From JAMXLO01 sp963812075 (GTDB taxonomy: Bacteria; Pseudomonadota; Alphaproteobacteria; Acetobacterales; Acetobacteraceae), in assembly GCA_963812075.1 (NCBI GenBank), contig CAWETN010000010.1, positions 744,001 through 808,000 on the forward strand: DNA of 64,000 nucleotides, in the 5' to 3' direction. The notes under the pieces are model-generated. The model did no database searches. It worked only from the letters and a program-made list of their open reading frames with translations, and was not told the origin of the DNA. The position numbers and the translations under genes are program-made. Each line of letters starts with the position of its first letter. Positions within the stretch are counted from its first letter, which is position 1. Shown here piece by piece: positions 30,630-40,204 of the stretch.

Positions 30630-31230
30630 ACTGCTGCAGGGCATACGCGTGCAAGACCGCGCCTATGCCGGCGGCTGGTGGGACTGGCTCACTCCCTTCA
30701 CCGTGGTCTGCGGCATCGCCGTGGTGGCGGGCTATGCGCTGCAAGGCGCGTGCTGGCTGATCTGGCGCTGCGACGGTCCGCTGCAGGAGCGCGCGCGCCG
30801 GCATGCCCGCGCGCTGGCGGTCGTGATGCTGGGTTTCATCGTCGTCGTCAGCCTGTGGACGCCGCTGCTGAACGACGCGTTCGCCCGGCGCTGGTTCACC
30901 TGGCCGGGGATCGTGTTGACCAGTCCTGTGCCGCTGCTGGTGGCGCTGGTCGGCTGGCTGTTCCGGCGCAGCCTGTCGCGGCCGCCGGACGTGGTGCCGC
31001 TGCTGTGCGCGCAGGCCTGGTTCGCGCTGTGCTACGCGGGCCTCGGGATCAGCCTGTGGCCGATGATCGCGCCGCCGGACATCACCGTCTGGAACGCGGC
31101 GGCGCCAGCGGCGAGCCAGGGGTTCCTGCTGGTCGGCGCGGTGGTGCTGATCCCGGTGATCCTGGCCTACACCGGCTACGCCTATTGGGTGTTCCGCGGC
31201 AAGGTGCGGCCCGGCATGCACTACCACTGA
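30229..31230 (+). CDS. cydB: cytochrome bd-type (CIO) ubiquinol oxidase subunit II
   Basis: A 333-residue, eight-to-nine-helix subunit: AVLAYVLLDGFDLGVGILF at the N-terminus, MLNSIAPMWDGNETWLILGGGGLFATFP (the CydB signature with the conserved Trp-Asp-Gly-Asn-Glu) and GVGFEFRFRAETERGR. It is complete and apparently functional. The native promoter and cydA are 7.8 kb upstream beyond the mobile region, so its expression depends on a new promoter or long readthrough. It ends three bases before the convergent dppF stop. Confidence 0.94.
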   Translation: MLPAIWAGLIAFAVLAYVLLDGFDLGVGILFATERREDDRDVMLNSIAPMWDGNETWLILGGGGLFATFPLAYAVILPALYPAIIAMLLALVFRGVGFEFRFRAETERGRIWWDRAFCAGSTIAAFCQGLVLGGLLQGIRVQDRAYAGGWWDWLTPFTVVCGIAVVAGYALQGACWLIWRCDGPLQERARRHARALAVVMLGFIVVVSLWTPLLNDAFARRWFTWPGIVLTSPVPLLVALVGWLFRRSLSRPPDVVPLLCAQAWFALCYAGLGISLWPMIAPPDITVWNAAAPAASQGFLLVGAVVLIPVILAYTGYAYWVFRGKVRPGMHYH

Positions 31231-31233
31231 GCG

Positions 31234-32182
31234 CTACGCCAGCAGGCACTCGGTCGGACGCCCCTCTTTGACGATGCCATCGGGCGATTCGCTCCGGCAG
31301 CGGTCTTGCACGAGCGGACAGCGTGGATGGAAGCGGCAGCCGGGCGGGATGTTCGCCGGATCCGGATAGCTCTCGCCGAGCCCGACATCCGGCAGCCCCT
31401 TGCCCGGTTCCGGAGTCAGAACCGACGCGAGCAGCGCCCGCGTGTACGGATGCCGTGGATCGCTGAACAGCGCATCGACCGGCGCCCGCTCGACGAAGCG
31501 CCCGAGATACATCACGGCGACCTCGGTGACGATGTGCTCCACCACCGCGAGATTGTGGCTGATGAACAGGTAGGTCAGCCCGAGATCGCGCCGCAGTTCG
31601 GCCAGCAGGTTGAGGATCTGCGCCTGAACCGACACATCCAGCGCGCTGGTCGGTTCGTCGCACACCACGATGCGCGGACGCAGCACCAGGGCGCGCGCGA
31701 TCGCCACGCGCTGGCGCTGCCCGCCCGACAGCTGCGCCGGCACCCGGTCCGCCATGTCCGGCGCAAGACCGACCCGTGCCAGCATCTCCATCACGCGGTC
31801 GCGCTGCCGGGCAGCGGGACCATCGCCCTGAGCGGCCAGCGGCAGGCCCACGATGTCGCGCACGCGCTGGCGCGGATTGAGCGACGAATAAGGGTCCTGG
31901 AACACCGGCTGGATCAGCCGGGCGCGCTCGCGCCGGCCCATCGTCGCGAGACTGCGGCCGTCGATCAGCACGTCGCCCTCGGTCGCCGGCAACAGGCCCA
32001 GGACGATGCGCGCCAGAGTGGATTTGCCGCAGCCCGAACTCACCGACGATGCCCAGCACGTCGCCGGCGGCGAGCGAAAAGGACACGCCATCGACGGCGC
32101 GCACCAGGCGCTCGGGCGCCATCATGCCCACCCGGGTACGGAACACGCGCCGCACGCCGCGGACTTCGACCGCGTGGTTCAC
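31234..32182 (-). pseudogene. dppF: dipeptide/oligopeptide ABC transporter ATPase (DppF-like), one frameshift
   Basis: The second ATPase of a peptide/nickel-type importer. The GTG start overlaps the dppD stop. The frame slips inside Walker A near 32037: GIVGE, then after one base SGCGKSTLARIVLG. The rest is intact: VFQDPYSSLNPRQRV, the signature LSGGQRQRVAIARAL, Walker B VVCDEPTSALDVS and the C-terminal oligopeptide-ATPase tail PGCRFHPRCPLVQDRC. A single extra T explains the slip, so an indel error is likely. Confidence 0.88.
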
Positions 32183-33160
32183 GCGGCCTCGGCGCGCGTC
32201 CACTCGGACGGCAGGCGGCAGAGGTAGTCGTGCGCGGCGCCCGCCTGCTGGCGTGGCACGTCGCCGGCGCATTCGGGCATGGCGTGGGGGCAGCGGTCGC
32301 GGAAGCCGCAGCCGGCAAAGCCGGGGGCGATGCGCGGCACCACGCCGGGGATGCTGCCCAGCGGTTCGTCGCGTCGCACGCTGCCCGGCACGGGGATGCA
32401 GCGCAACAGGCCGCGTGTATACGGATGTGTTGGCGCGGCGAACAATGCCGCGGCCGGCGCGCTCTCCACCACCTCGCCGGCGTACATGACCGAGACGCGG
32501 TCCGCCATGCGCGCCACGATGCCAAGGTCGTGGGTGATCAGCAGCAGCGCCAGCCCGAGCTCGCGCTGCAGCGTCTGCAGCAGCCGCAGGATCTGCGCCT
32601 GCACGGTGACGTCCAGCGCGGTGGTGGGTTCGTCGGCGATCAGCAGCTCGGGATCGCACATCAGCGCCATCGCGATCATCACCCGCTGGCGCAGCCCGCC
32701 GGACAGCTGGTGCGGGTACTGGCCGAGCCGCATGCCCGGTGCGGTGATGCCGACGCGGCCCAGCAGTTCCGCGGCACGCTCGAGAGCGGCGGCGCGCGAC
32801 ACGCCGCGATGGCGCTCCAGCACTTCGGCCATCTGCGAGCCGACCGTGTAGGCCGGGTTCAGGCTGGTCATCGGTTCCTGGAAGATCATCGCCACCCGAT
32901 CGCCGCGCAGCCGCGCCATGCCGCGTTCGGTCAACTTGGTGAGGTCGAGGTCGTGGAAGCGCAGGACGTCGGCGGTGCGGTGCGCGCGTGCGCGGCAGCA
33001 GGCCCATCACGGCGAGCGCGGTCACCGACTTGCCGCAGCCGGATTCGCCGACCAGGCAATGGGTCTCGCCGCGGTTCACGGTGAGCGACACGCCGCGCAC
33101 TGCGGCGCCGCTGGTCCCGAAGGTGACGCGCAGGTTGGCGGTTTCGAGGACCGGGGTCAT
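32179..33160 (-). pseudogene. dppD: dipeptide/oligopeptide ABC transporter ATPase (DppD-like), one frameshift
   Basis: The first ATPase of the same importer. Frame one gives PVLETANLRVTFG and Walker A GESGCGKSVTALAVMGLLP. Near 32990, in a GC repeat (CGCACGCGCGCACCGCACC), it slips to the frame with MIFQEPMTSLNPAYTVG, LSGGLRQRVMIAMAL, LLIADEPTTALDVT and the cysteine-rich tail CGFRDRCPHAMPEC. The slip lies in a GC-rich tract typical of indel errors. The operon order is dppB-dppC-dppD-dppF with no adjacent binding protein. Confidence 0.88.
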
Positions 33161-33251
33161 GCGGATGGGCCGGCGCGATCCGCCGGGTCTCTTTTAGACA
33201 CGGAGGGCACGCGGAGGGCCACGGAGCAGGAGCATTGCGCATCGCACGCCC

Positions 33252-34103
33252 TCATCGCGCGTGCCCCGTGCCCAGCAGGTCGCGCAATCCGTCGCCCAGC
33301 AGGTTGATGCCCAGCACCAGCACGAACAGCGCGACGCCGGGAATCATGATCACCCACGGCGAGAAGAACATGTAGTCCTTGCCCTCGGCGATCATCAGCC
33401 CCCAGGACGGCAGCGGCGGCGGCACGCCGAGCCCGAGGAACGACAGCGCCGCCTCCAGCAGGATCGCCAGTGCCATCTCCAGCGTCGCCACCACCACCAG
33501 CGGCGTCAGGATGTTCGGCAGCACCTCGCGCAGCACGATATGCGCGCGCGACGCGCCGGCCGCCTGCGCCGCGGCGATGTAGTCGAGGTTGCGCACCTGC
33601 ATCGTCGTGGTGCGCGAGACCACCGCGAAGCGCTCCCACAGCAGCAGCCCCAGCGTCAGGATCACCACCGTCAGCGAGCTGCCGATCAGCGCCACCACGG
33701 TCAGCGCCACCAGGATCAGCGGGATCGACAGCCGGCAGGTGATCACGAACATCACCACGTCGTCGATCCGGCCACCGAAATAGCCGCCCATCAGGCCCAG
33801 CGTGACGCCGATGAGCCCCGACGTGATCACCGTGAAGATGCCGATCGTCATCGAGATGCGCGCACCGTACAGCAGCCGCGACAGGTAGTCGCGACCGAGC
33901 TGGTCGGTGCCGAACGGATGCAGCGCCGACCCGCCGTCCATCCACTCCGGCGGTACCAGGCGCAGGTTCAGGTCCTGTGCGAACGGATCGTGCGGCGCGA
34001 TGTACGGTGCGACGATCGCCACCAGCAGCACGCCGCCGACGATCAGCGCGCCGAGTATCGTCGCCAGATGGCGCACCGAAATGCGCGGCAGCACGCCGAT
34101 CAT
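33252..34103 (-). CDS. dppC: peptide ABC transporter permease (DppC-like)
   Basis: A 283-residue inner-membrane permease with an N-terminal helix, a periplasmic loop (APHDPFAQDLNLRLVPPEW, HPFGTDQLGRDYLSRLLYGA) and five more helices. The coupling EAA loop is YIAAAQAAGASRAHIVLREV followed by LPNIL, typical of DppC/OppC. Its start overlaps the dppB stop as ATGA. The substrate is unknown: the family imports di/oligopeptides, nickel, glutathione and some sugars. Confidence 0.92.
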   Translation of the reverse strand: MIGVLPRISVRHLATILGALIVGGVLLVAIVAPYIAPHDPFAQDLNLRLVPPEWMDGGSALHPFGTDQLGRDYLSRLLYGARISMTIGIFTVITSGLIGVTLGLMGGYFGGRIDDVVMFVITCRLSIPLILVALTVVALIGSSLTVVILTLGLLLWERFAVVSRTTTMQVRNLDYIAAAQAAGASRAHIVLREVLPNILTPLVVVATLEMALAILLEAALSFLGLGVPPPLPSWGLMIAEGKDYMFFSPWVIMIPGVALFVLVLGINLLGDGLRDLLGTGHAR

Positions 34104-35017
34104 GCGCTGCGCAGCCGCGGATCGAGCACAGCGTTCATCATGTCGGCGGCGAGCGTCAGGCCGATATAGATGATCGCCAGGATCAGCACGACCGCCTGCA
34201 CCACCGGGAAGTCGTTCTTGCTGATCGACTCCCATGCCAGATAGCCGACGCCGTGCAGCGCGAAGATCGCCTCGATGACGATCGAGCCGCCCAGCATGAA
34301 TCCCAGCTGCACCGCCGCCACCGACACCACCGGCATCGCCGCGTTGCGCAAGGCGTGCTTCAGCACGATCTTCGCGGTGGACAGCCCCTTGGCGCGCGCG
34401 GTGCGGATGTAGTCGGACGACAGCGCGTCGATCATGCCGGCGCGGGTCAGGCGCATCAGCGCCGGGATGGCGGAGAACGCCAGCACGACGCCGGGCATGA
34501 TGTAGCCGTCCCAGGTATCGACGCCGGAGATCGGCAGCAACTGCAGGTTCAGGCCGAGCCAGATGATCAGCACCAGCGACAGCCAGAAACTCGGCATCGC
34601 CTGGCCGAACAGCGCCAGCAGGCCGATCGCCTTGTCCAGCAGCGAGCCCTCGCGCATCGCCGCGAGGATGCCGAGTGGGATGCCGACCACCAGCGCGATG
34701 ACGAGACCGGTGAGGCCAAGCGTCAGCGTGATCGGCAGCCGCTCCTTGATCAGCCCGGCGACCGGCGCGTGGTAGAGATACGAGCGGCCCAGATCGCCCT
34801 GCGCCGCGTGCACCGCCCAGTCGACGAACTGCACCGGCAGCGGCCGGTCCAGCCCGTAGTTCCTGCGGATGATCTCGATGTCCTGCGCGGTGGCGTTCGG
34901 GCCGGCGATGGAAATCGCCAGGTCGCCCGACAACCGGGTCAGCGCGAAGCTGATCACCAGCACGGTCAGGCACACGAGAATGGCGAGCACCGCGCGGCGC
35001 AGCAGGAAACGCAGCAT
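34100..35017 (-). CDS. dppB: peptide ABC transporter permease (DppB-like)
   Basis: A 305-residue permease starting MLRFLLRRAVLAILVCLTVL with the DppB hallmark RRNYGLDRPLPVQFVDWAVH and the EAA loop YIRTARAKGLSTAKIVLKHA. Six helices. It pairs with DppC. The start overlaps the stop of the upstream DUF985 cupin gene, so cupin, dppB and dppC are translationally coupled. Confidence 0.92.
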   Translation of the reverse strand: MLRFLLRRAVLAILVCLTVLVISFALTRLSGDLAISIAGPNATAQDIEIIRRNYGLDRPLPVQFVDWAVHAAQGDLGRSYLYHAPVAGLIKERLPITLTLGLTGLVIALVVGIPLGILAAMREGSLLDKAIGLLALFGQAMPSFWLSLVLIIWLGLNLQLLPISGVDTWDGYIMPGVVLAFSAIPALMRLTRAGMIDALSSDYIRTARAKGLSTAKIVLKHALRNAAMPVVSVAAVQLGFMLGGSIVIEAIFALHGVGYLAWESISKNDFPVVQAVVLILAIIYIGLTLAADMMNAVLDPRLRSA

Positions 35018-35448
35018 CAGGCAGGCTCCCAGCCCGGCGGTGCCAGCTCGAAGCCGTCGAACGCGAAGGCAGGTGCGACGATGCAGCCGCACAGCGTCCA
35101 GCAGCCGAGGCTGCACGCCGACTGCCAGCCATCCTTGGGCACAAGCTGCTGCAACAGTTCGCCGTCGGCCACGGATGGCCCGAGCCTGTATTCGGCATCG
35201 CCGCCGATCCGCAGCAGCAGTGGCGCACCCGCCTGCCAGAGCCACATCTCGGCGGCATTGACGCGGTGCCAGTGGCTGCGCTCGCCCGCGCGCAGCAGAA
35301 ACAGGATCGCGGTGCCGGCACCGCGCGTGCCCTCCGGCGGAGCATCGCGCCACGTCTCGCGGAAGTGCCCGCCTTCGGGATGCGGCTTCAGCGACAGCGC
35401 CTCGATCACCGCCTCCGCCGCTGCGGAGGCATCGCGCAGATCGATCAA
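35017..35448 (-). CDS. DUF985/Cupin_5 family protein
   Basis: A 143-residue cupin: LKPHPEGGHFRETWRD, then GTAILFLLRAGERSHWHRV with metal-binding His residues, and GCIVAPAFAFDGFELAPP at the end, all typical of DUF985 (YML079w-like) proteins. The function of the family is unsettled. Translation appears to start at TTG 35448, overlapping the GST stop (TTGA), and ends overlapping dppB. The gene looks intact. Confidence 0.85.
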   Translation of the reverse strand: MIDLRDASAAAEAVIEALSLKPHPEGGHFRETWRDAPPEGTRGAGTAILFLLRAGERSHWHRVNAAEMWLWQAGAPLLLRIGGDAEYRLGPSVADGELLQQLVPKDGWQSACSLGCWTLCGCIVAPAFAFDGFELAPPGWEPA

Positions 35449-36047
35449 CTAGGATCCTTCGGTGCCGTTTGGGCGATGCCGGCGTTCTGCGCGAACGCCG
35501 CATACCAGGCAGCGAGCTTCGGATGCGCCTCGCGCCATGGCTGCGCGGCGAAGCGGAAGTCGAGGTAGCCCAGCGCGCAGGCGACGCTGATCGAGCCGAT
35601 GTCCACCGCGCGATGCGGCGGATCGGCCTCGAGCGCATCGAGCGTGCGATCCACCGCCGCCTTCTGCCGCGCGATCCATGCGGCGCGCCCTTCGTCCTGC
35701 GGCTTCAGCATCTCGGTACGGCGCGGCACCGAGGCGTCGAGGATGCCGTCCGCCATCGCCTGGAAGCGCAGTGCGCGCCACCGTGCGGCACCATGCGAAG
35801 GGAACATCGGCAGCGAGTCGCCGACACTGTCGAGGTATTCGCAGATCACTGGGCTGTCGAACAGCGCGACGCCGTCCTCGGTCACCAGCGCCGGCACCTT
35901 GGCCAACGGGTTGATCGCCACGAATTCCGGCCGCGACGCGTTGGGATCGGTCGGCACCAGTTCGATGCGGGCGTCGATCCCGCGCGTGATGGCGCAGGCG
36001 CGCACCTTGCGCACATAGGGACTGGTCGGCGAGAAGCAGAGCTTCAC
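35445..36047 (-). CDS. glutathione S-transferase family protein
   Basis: A 200-residue two-domain GST. The thioredoxin-like N-terminal half has KLCFSPTSPYVRKVRACAI, the cis-Pro loop NPLAKVPALV and the glutathione-binding FDSPVICEYLD. The all-helical half contains DIGSISVACALGYLDFRF. The GTG start lies just one base before the gloB stop region, fitting an operon with glyoxalase II, another glutathione enzyme. The substrate is unknown. Confidence 0.9.
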   Translation of the reverse strand: MKLCFSPTSPYVRKVRACAITRGIDARIELVPTDPNASRPEFVAINPLAKVPALVTEDGVALFDSPVICEYLDSVGDSLPMFPSHGAARWRALRFQAMADGILDASVPRRTEMLKPQDEGRAAWIARQKAAVDRTLDALEADPPHRAVDIGSISVACALGYLDFRFAAQPWREAHPKLAAWYAAFAQNAGIAQTAPKDPS

Positions 36048-36048
36048 G

Positions 36049-36777
36049 TCAGAACCTGTCCTTCTTCGCGCGCAGGTCGGCGAAGGTCGCCACGTCGGGC
36101 GCGCGCAGGAACGGGTTGGCCGCAAGCTCGCTCGCCATGGTGGACGGCACGGTCGGCTGGCCGGCGGCCCGCTGCCGGCGGGCCTCCTCGGTGCGTGCCT
36201 GGAGCGCGGTGTTGTCGGCATCCACGCTCAGTGCGAAGCGGGCGTTGCTCTCGGTGTACTCGTGGCCGCAGCACACCTTGGTGCCGGCCGGCAGTGCCGC
36301 GAGCTTGCGCAGCGAGGCGAACATCTCGTCTGCCGTGCCCTCGATCAGCCGGCCGCAGCCCAGGCTGAACAGCGTGTCGCCGGACAGCAGGATCTCGCCG
36401 TCCGGGAAGAAGTAGTTGATCTGGCCGCGGGTATGCCCGGGGGTGTCGATCACCCGCGCGCTGGCGTTGCCGAACGCGACGGCGTCGCCCTCCTTCACCG
36501 CCTGGTCGAGTTTCGGCAGCCGGTGTGCGTCCGCCGCCGCGCCGACCACCTTGGCGCCCTTGAAGTGCGCGCGCACCTCATCCACGCCGGCGATGTGGTC
36601 CGAGTGGTGGTGCGTCAGCAGGATCAGGTCGAGCCTGCCTCCGGCCTTTTCCAGCGCGGCGATGATCGGCTTCGCGTCGGCCGGATCGACGATGGCAACC
36701 GAGCCCGTGCCGCTGTCGCGCAGCATCCAGGCGTAGTTGTCGGACAGGATGGGGACGGTTTGTGCTGTGACTGTCAT
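36049..36777 (-). CDS. gloB: hydroxyacylglutathione hydrolase (glyoxalase II)
   Basis: Hydrolyses S-lactoylglutathione to lactate and glutathione, completing methylglyoxal detoxification. A 242-residue metallo-beta-lactamase fold with metal site THHHSDHIAG, VIDTPGHTRGQINYFF, SGDTLFSLGCGRLIEG and CGHEYTESNARFAL, plus the C-terminal Arg/Lys glutathione contacts (NPFLRAPD). It is divergent from the methyltransferase with a 61-base gap and leads the gst-cupin-dpp group. Confidence 0.94.
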   Translation of the reverse strand: MTVTAQTVPILSDNYAWMLRDSGTGSVAIVDPADAKPIIAALEKAGGRLDLILLTHHHSDHIAGVDEVRAHFKGAKVVGAAADAHRLPKLDQAVKEGDAVAFGNASARVIDTPGHTRGQINYFFPDGEILLSGDTLFSLGCGRLIEGTADEMFASLRKLAALPAGTKVCCGHEYTESNARFALSVDADNTALQARTEEARRQRAAGQPTVPSTMASELAANPFLRAPDVATFADLRAKKDRF

Positions 36778-36838
36778 GGCAGGAGCCTAGCACCGCCCGG
36801 CGCGACCGGAAACCACAGGCGTGCTATACCAGCGACCC

Positions 36839-37549
36839 ATGCCCGCCGACGCGCACGCCGCGGCCGATTTCTACGGGACGCCCCGCGGGACGGTGGCCGC
36901 CCGGCTGGTGCGCGAGCGGCTGGCGCTGCTGTGGCCGGACCTGCGCGGCCAGTCGGTGCTCGGGATCGGCTTCGCCGCGCCGTATCTGCGGCTGTGGCGC
37001 GAGCAGGCGACGCGGTGCATCGCGCTGACCCCGGCGCAAATGGGTGCGACGCGCTGGCCGATCGGCGCCCCCAGCCTGTCCTGCACGGCGGAGGAGGACG
37101 CGCTGCCGTTCCCCGACCTGACGTTCGACCGCGTGCTGCTGGTGCACGGGCTGGAGGCGGCCGAGAGCGCCCGGCGGATGCTGCGCGAGACCTGGCGCGT
37201 GCTGAAGGACGACGGACGCCTGCTGGTGGTGGCGCCGAACCGCAGCGGCATGTGGGCGTACTGGGAGAGCACGCCGTTCGGTCACGGCCAGCCCTATTCG
37301 TTCGGGCAGATCGGCCGATTGCTGGCGGCCTCGCTGTACCGGGTGGAGCGGCGCGACACGGCGCTGTATCTGCCGCCGTCGAACCTGCGGCTGGTCCTGC
37401 GCGGCGGACCGCTGTGCGAACGCACCGGGCGGCGCTGGCTCCCCGGCCTGGCCGGCGTCACGATCACCGAGGCGGTGAAGGACATCTATGCCGCCATGCC
37501 GGTCGAGGCGGTGCCGCGCCGGCGGCTGGTGCTGGCCGAGGCGGCATGA
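36839..37549 (+). CDS. class I SAM-dependent methyltransferase
   Basis: A 236-residue protein with SAM-binding motif I QSVLGIGFAAPYLRLW, motif II FPDLTFDRVLLVHGLEAAE and the post-motif DDGRLLVVAPNRSGMWAYWE. This small methyltransferase often lies divergent from gloB in alphaproteobacteria; its substrate is unknown. I chose MPADAHAA over an ATG 18 bases upstream because it fits the family N-terminus. Confidence 0.85.
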   Translation: MPADAHAAADFYGTPRGTVAARLVRERLALLWPDLRGQSVLGIGFAAPYLRLWREQATRCIALTPAQMGATRWPIGAPSLSCTAEEDALPFPDLTFDRVLLVHGLEAAESARRMLRETWRVLKDDGRLLVVAPNRSGMWAYWESTPFGHGQPYSFGQIGRLLAASLYRVERRDTALYLPPSNLRLVLRGGPLCERTGRRWLPGLAGVTITEAVKDIYAAMPVEAVPRRRLVLAEAA

Positions 37550-37560
37550 ACGGAGGTGTG

Positions 37561-38109
37561 ATGGCGGAACGTGACCTTGCGGCGCTGTGGGAGGCGCACT
37601 GCCGCCATGAGTTCGAGACCCGCGACGTGGACGCCACCATGGCGACGATGGTCGCCGAGCCCTACGTCAACCACGTTCCGACGATGACCGGCGGCGTTGG
37701 GCACGACCAGCTCAAGCGCTTCTACAAGTACCACTTCATCGGCGTGAACCCGCCGGATTTCCGACTGACGCCGATCAGCCGCACGGTCGGCGTCGACCGG
37801 TTGGTGGACGAGTTCGTCATGCACTTCACCCACACCACCGAGATCGACTGGATGCTGCCCGGCGTCCCGCCCACCGGCCGCGAAGTGCACGTCGCCGGCG
37901 TGGCGATCGTCCAGTTCGACGGCGAGCGGCTGGTGCACGAGCACATCTACTGGGACCAGGCCTCGGTGCTGGCGCAGATCGGCATGCTCGATCCCGCGGG
38001 GCTGCCGGTCGCCGGCGCAGAAGCAGCGCGCAAGGTCGCGGACAGGACGTTGCCGAGCAATGCGCTGATGCAGACGGCGTGGCGAAAAAGTGAAGGCAAG
38101 CCGGTGTAG
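37561..38109 (+). CDS. NTF2-like/SnoaL-like ester cyclase family protein
   Basis: A 182-residue NTF2-fold protein: ALWEAHCRHEFETRDVDATM, then VAEPYVNHVPTMTGGVG, RLVDEFVMHFTHTTEIDWML and the terminal strand AIVQFDGERLVHEHIYWDQ. The family includes polyketide cyclases and carotenoid/steroid isomerases as well as many unknowns. GGAGGTG precedes ATG 37561, deciding that start over ATG 37546, which overlaps the methyltransferase stop. It is intact and ends convergently against the ugp remnant. Confidence 0.8.
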   Translation: MAERDLAALWEAHCRHEFETRDVDATMATMVAEPYVNHVPTMTGGVGHDQLKRFYKYHFIGVNPPDFRLTPISRTVGVDRLVDEFVMHFTHTTEIDWMLPGVPPTGREVHVAGVAIVQFDGERLVHEHIYWDQASVLAQIGMLDPAGLPVAGAEAARKVADRTLPSNALMQTAWRKSEGKPV

Positions 38110-38112
38110 CCG

Positions 38113-38840
38113 CTACTTCTCCCCCTCGGTCAGCCCCGCGACGAACCAGCGCTGCATCAGTACGACGACAATCACCGGAGGCAGCAGCGCCAGCACCGCG
38201 GTGGCCATCACCGCGCTCCAGTCGGTCTGCGTCTCCACGCCGATCATCTTCACGATGCCGATGACGATGGTGTCGAGGCCCGGATCGGTGGCTACCAGCA
38301 GCGGCCACAGGTACTGGTTCCAGCCGTAGACGAACAGGATGACGAACAGCGCGGCGATATTGGCGGCCGAGACCGGGAGCAGGATGTCGCGCAGGAAGCG
38401 CAGCGGGCCGGCGCCGTCCATCCGCGCCGCCTCCACCAGCTCGTCCGGGATGGCGACGAACACCTGGCGGAACAGCAGCGTTGCGGTGGCCGAAGCGATC
38501 AGCGGCACAGTGAGGCCGGTGAACTACGTGGCGCGGCCGGTTATCTCATGGTCGGCGAACACCGCGAGGAGCAGCGCCACGCCCATGGACAGCGCGCTCA
38601 CGGCAGCACAGAACACCAGTGTGCGGATGATGGTGTCGATGACAGCGGGTCGGCGAACAGCGCGGAAAAGTTCTCCAGGCCGACGAAGGCAGAGCCGAGA
38701 CCGAACGGGTCCTGCCGCGTCAGGCTGGCCCAGATCGCCTCGCCGGCAGGCCAGAGGAAGAAGAACACCGTCAGCAGCAGCTGCGGCAGCACCAGGACGA
38801 GCGGCAGGAACCAGCCGTCGAAGACGGTGCGGCGTTCCAT
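38113..38840 (-). pseudogene. ugpA'-'ugpE fusion remnant of a sugar/glycerol-3-P ABC permease pair
   Basis: The start MERRTVFDGWFLPLVLVLPQ and LWPAGEAIWASLTRQDPFGL is the UgpA N-terminus. After a frame slip near 38640 it continues VALLLAVFADHEITGRAT to a TAG at about 38526. Directly after the TAG the same frame reads FTGLTVPLIASATATLLFRQ and IPDELVEAARMDGAGPLRFL to GLTEGEK, which is the C-terminal half of UgpE. The end of ugpA and the first half of ugpE (roughly 0.9 kb) are missing. This deletion is real decay or rearrangement, not a simple base error. Confidence 0.85.
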
Positions 38841-38850
38841 GCGACGCGGG

Positions 38851-40119
38851 CTATGCCTTCACCGACTTTTCGAACTCGCGCAGCACCTTGTTGCCGCGGG
38901 TGACCGCGCCGTCCATCGCCTGCTGTGCGCTCTGGCCGCCCTGGAACGCCTTTTCCATCTCCTCGTAGATGATGTTGCGGATCTCGACGAGCCGTCCGAG
39001 CCGAAGCCCCTTCGAGTTGGCGGTCACCGAGCCGCGCGCCGGCTGCTTCACCGGCAGGTCGGCGCCCACGTTCCGCTCATAGAACCCCTGCTGCTGCGAC
39101 AGAGTGAAGCCGCCGAACGTCACCGGCACATAGCCGGTGTGCTGGTGCCAGTAGGCGTCGTTCTCCGGCCTGCCGATGAACTGCAGGAACGTGGCGACCG
39201 CCTTGAATTCGTCAGGCGTGCGACCGGGTGCGCCATCGTCCACAGGCTCGCGCCGCCGATGATCGAATTCAGCGGCGTGGCGATCAGCTCCGGATCGTAG
39301 GGCAGCAGCGCCTCGCCCCAGTCGACTTGGCGCTCTTCACCATGTCCCCGCGCATGCCGGACGAGTTGAAGTGGATGCCGTCCTTGCCTGACACCAGCAG
39401 CTGATCCGGCTGATTGTCGCGCCCGGCGTATTTGAACGTACCGTCCTTCGCCATCTCCAGCAGGCGCTGCATGTGCTTCACATGCGCCTTGCTGTTGATC
39501 TGCAACTCGGCATCGAGCCCGTCGAACCCGTCCGCCTTGCTGGCGAACGGCAGATCGTGCAGCGCACTGTACTGCTCGAGCTGGATCCAGCTCAGCCAGG
39601 AGCTGGTCATCGGCACCTCGGCTGCGTCCTTCGCCTGGATCGCCTGCGCCGCCTGCACCACCTCGGGCCAGGTTGCCGGCGGCCTGTCCGGATCGAGCCC
39701 CGCCTTGCGAAACGCGTCTTTGCTGTACCACATGATCGCGGTGGATGAGTTGAACGGCATCGACGCCATTCGCCCGACGGCCAGGCTGTAATAGCCGCGC
39801 ACCGCCGGGATATACGCGTTCGGATCGATCGCGACGTCGGTTTCCTTGACCAGCTCCCACACCTGCTTCGTCGCCTTGCCGGCGGCGATCATAGAGCCGG
39901 TGCCGACCTCGAAGATCTGCACGAGATGCGGCGCCTAGATCGCCTGCACCTCGATCGCGTCCCGGCTCTGGTTGAACGCCTCGACCAGGTCGTTCACCTG
40001 CTCGTCCAGCGCCGCGGTCATCGCGTGCCACCAGACGACCTTCGCCTTCTCGGCGGCACGCGGGGCGACGGGCAGCGCGGCCAGGCAGCCGTGCCGGCAA
40101 GCAGCGTACAGCGCCTCAT
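38851..40119 (-). pseudogene. UgpB-like periplasmic sugar-binding protein, degraded
   Basis: UgpB-type binding protein for glycerol-3-phosphate or sugars. Readable parts: KAKVVWWHAMTAALDEQVND, IFEVGTGSMIAAGKATKQVW, MPFNSSTAIMWYSKDAFRKA, GIHFNSSGMRGDMVKSAK and ATFLQFIGRPENDAYWHQHT. A TAG at ~39937 marks a small deletion: the family's segment between DAIEVQAI and APHLVQIF is missing. Further frame changes occur near 40090, 39330 and 39240. With the damaged ugpAE genes downstream, the transporter cannot work. No ugpC is adjacent. Confidence 0.85.
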
Positions 40120-40204
40120 GCGGTCTTCCCTCTTTGCTCCCGGCACGGCGTAGCCATGCCGCGTTGCCGTCCCGTGACGTGGCGATGACGCTTGGATGAA
40201 GCGC

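Noticed and set aside
31306..33084. 592-codon plus-strand open frame opposite the dpp ATPases
   Set aside because: Shadow of dppD/dppF; the composition is typical of an antisense GC-rich frame.
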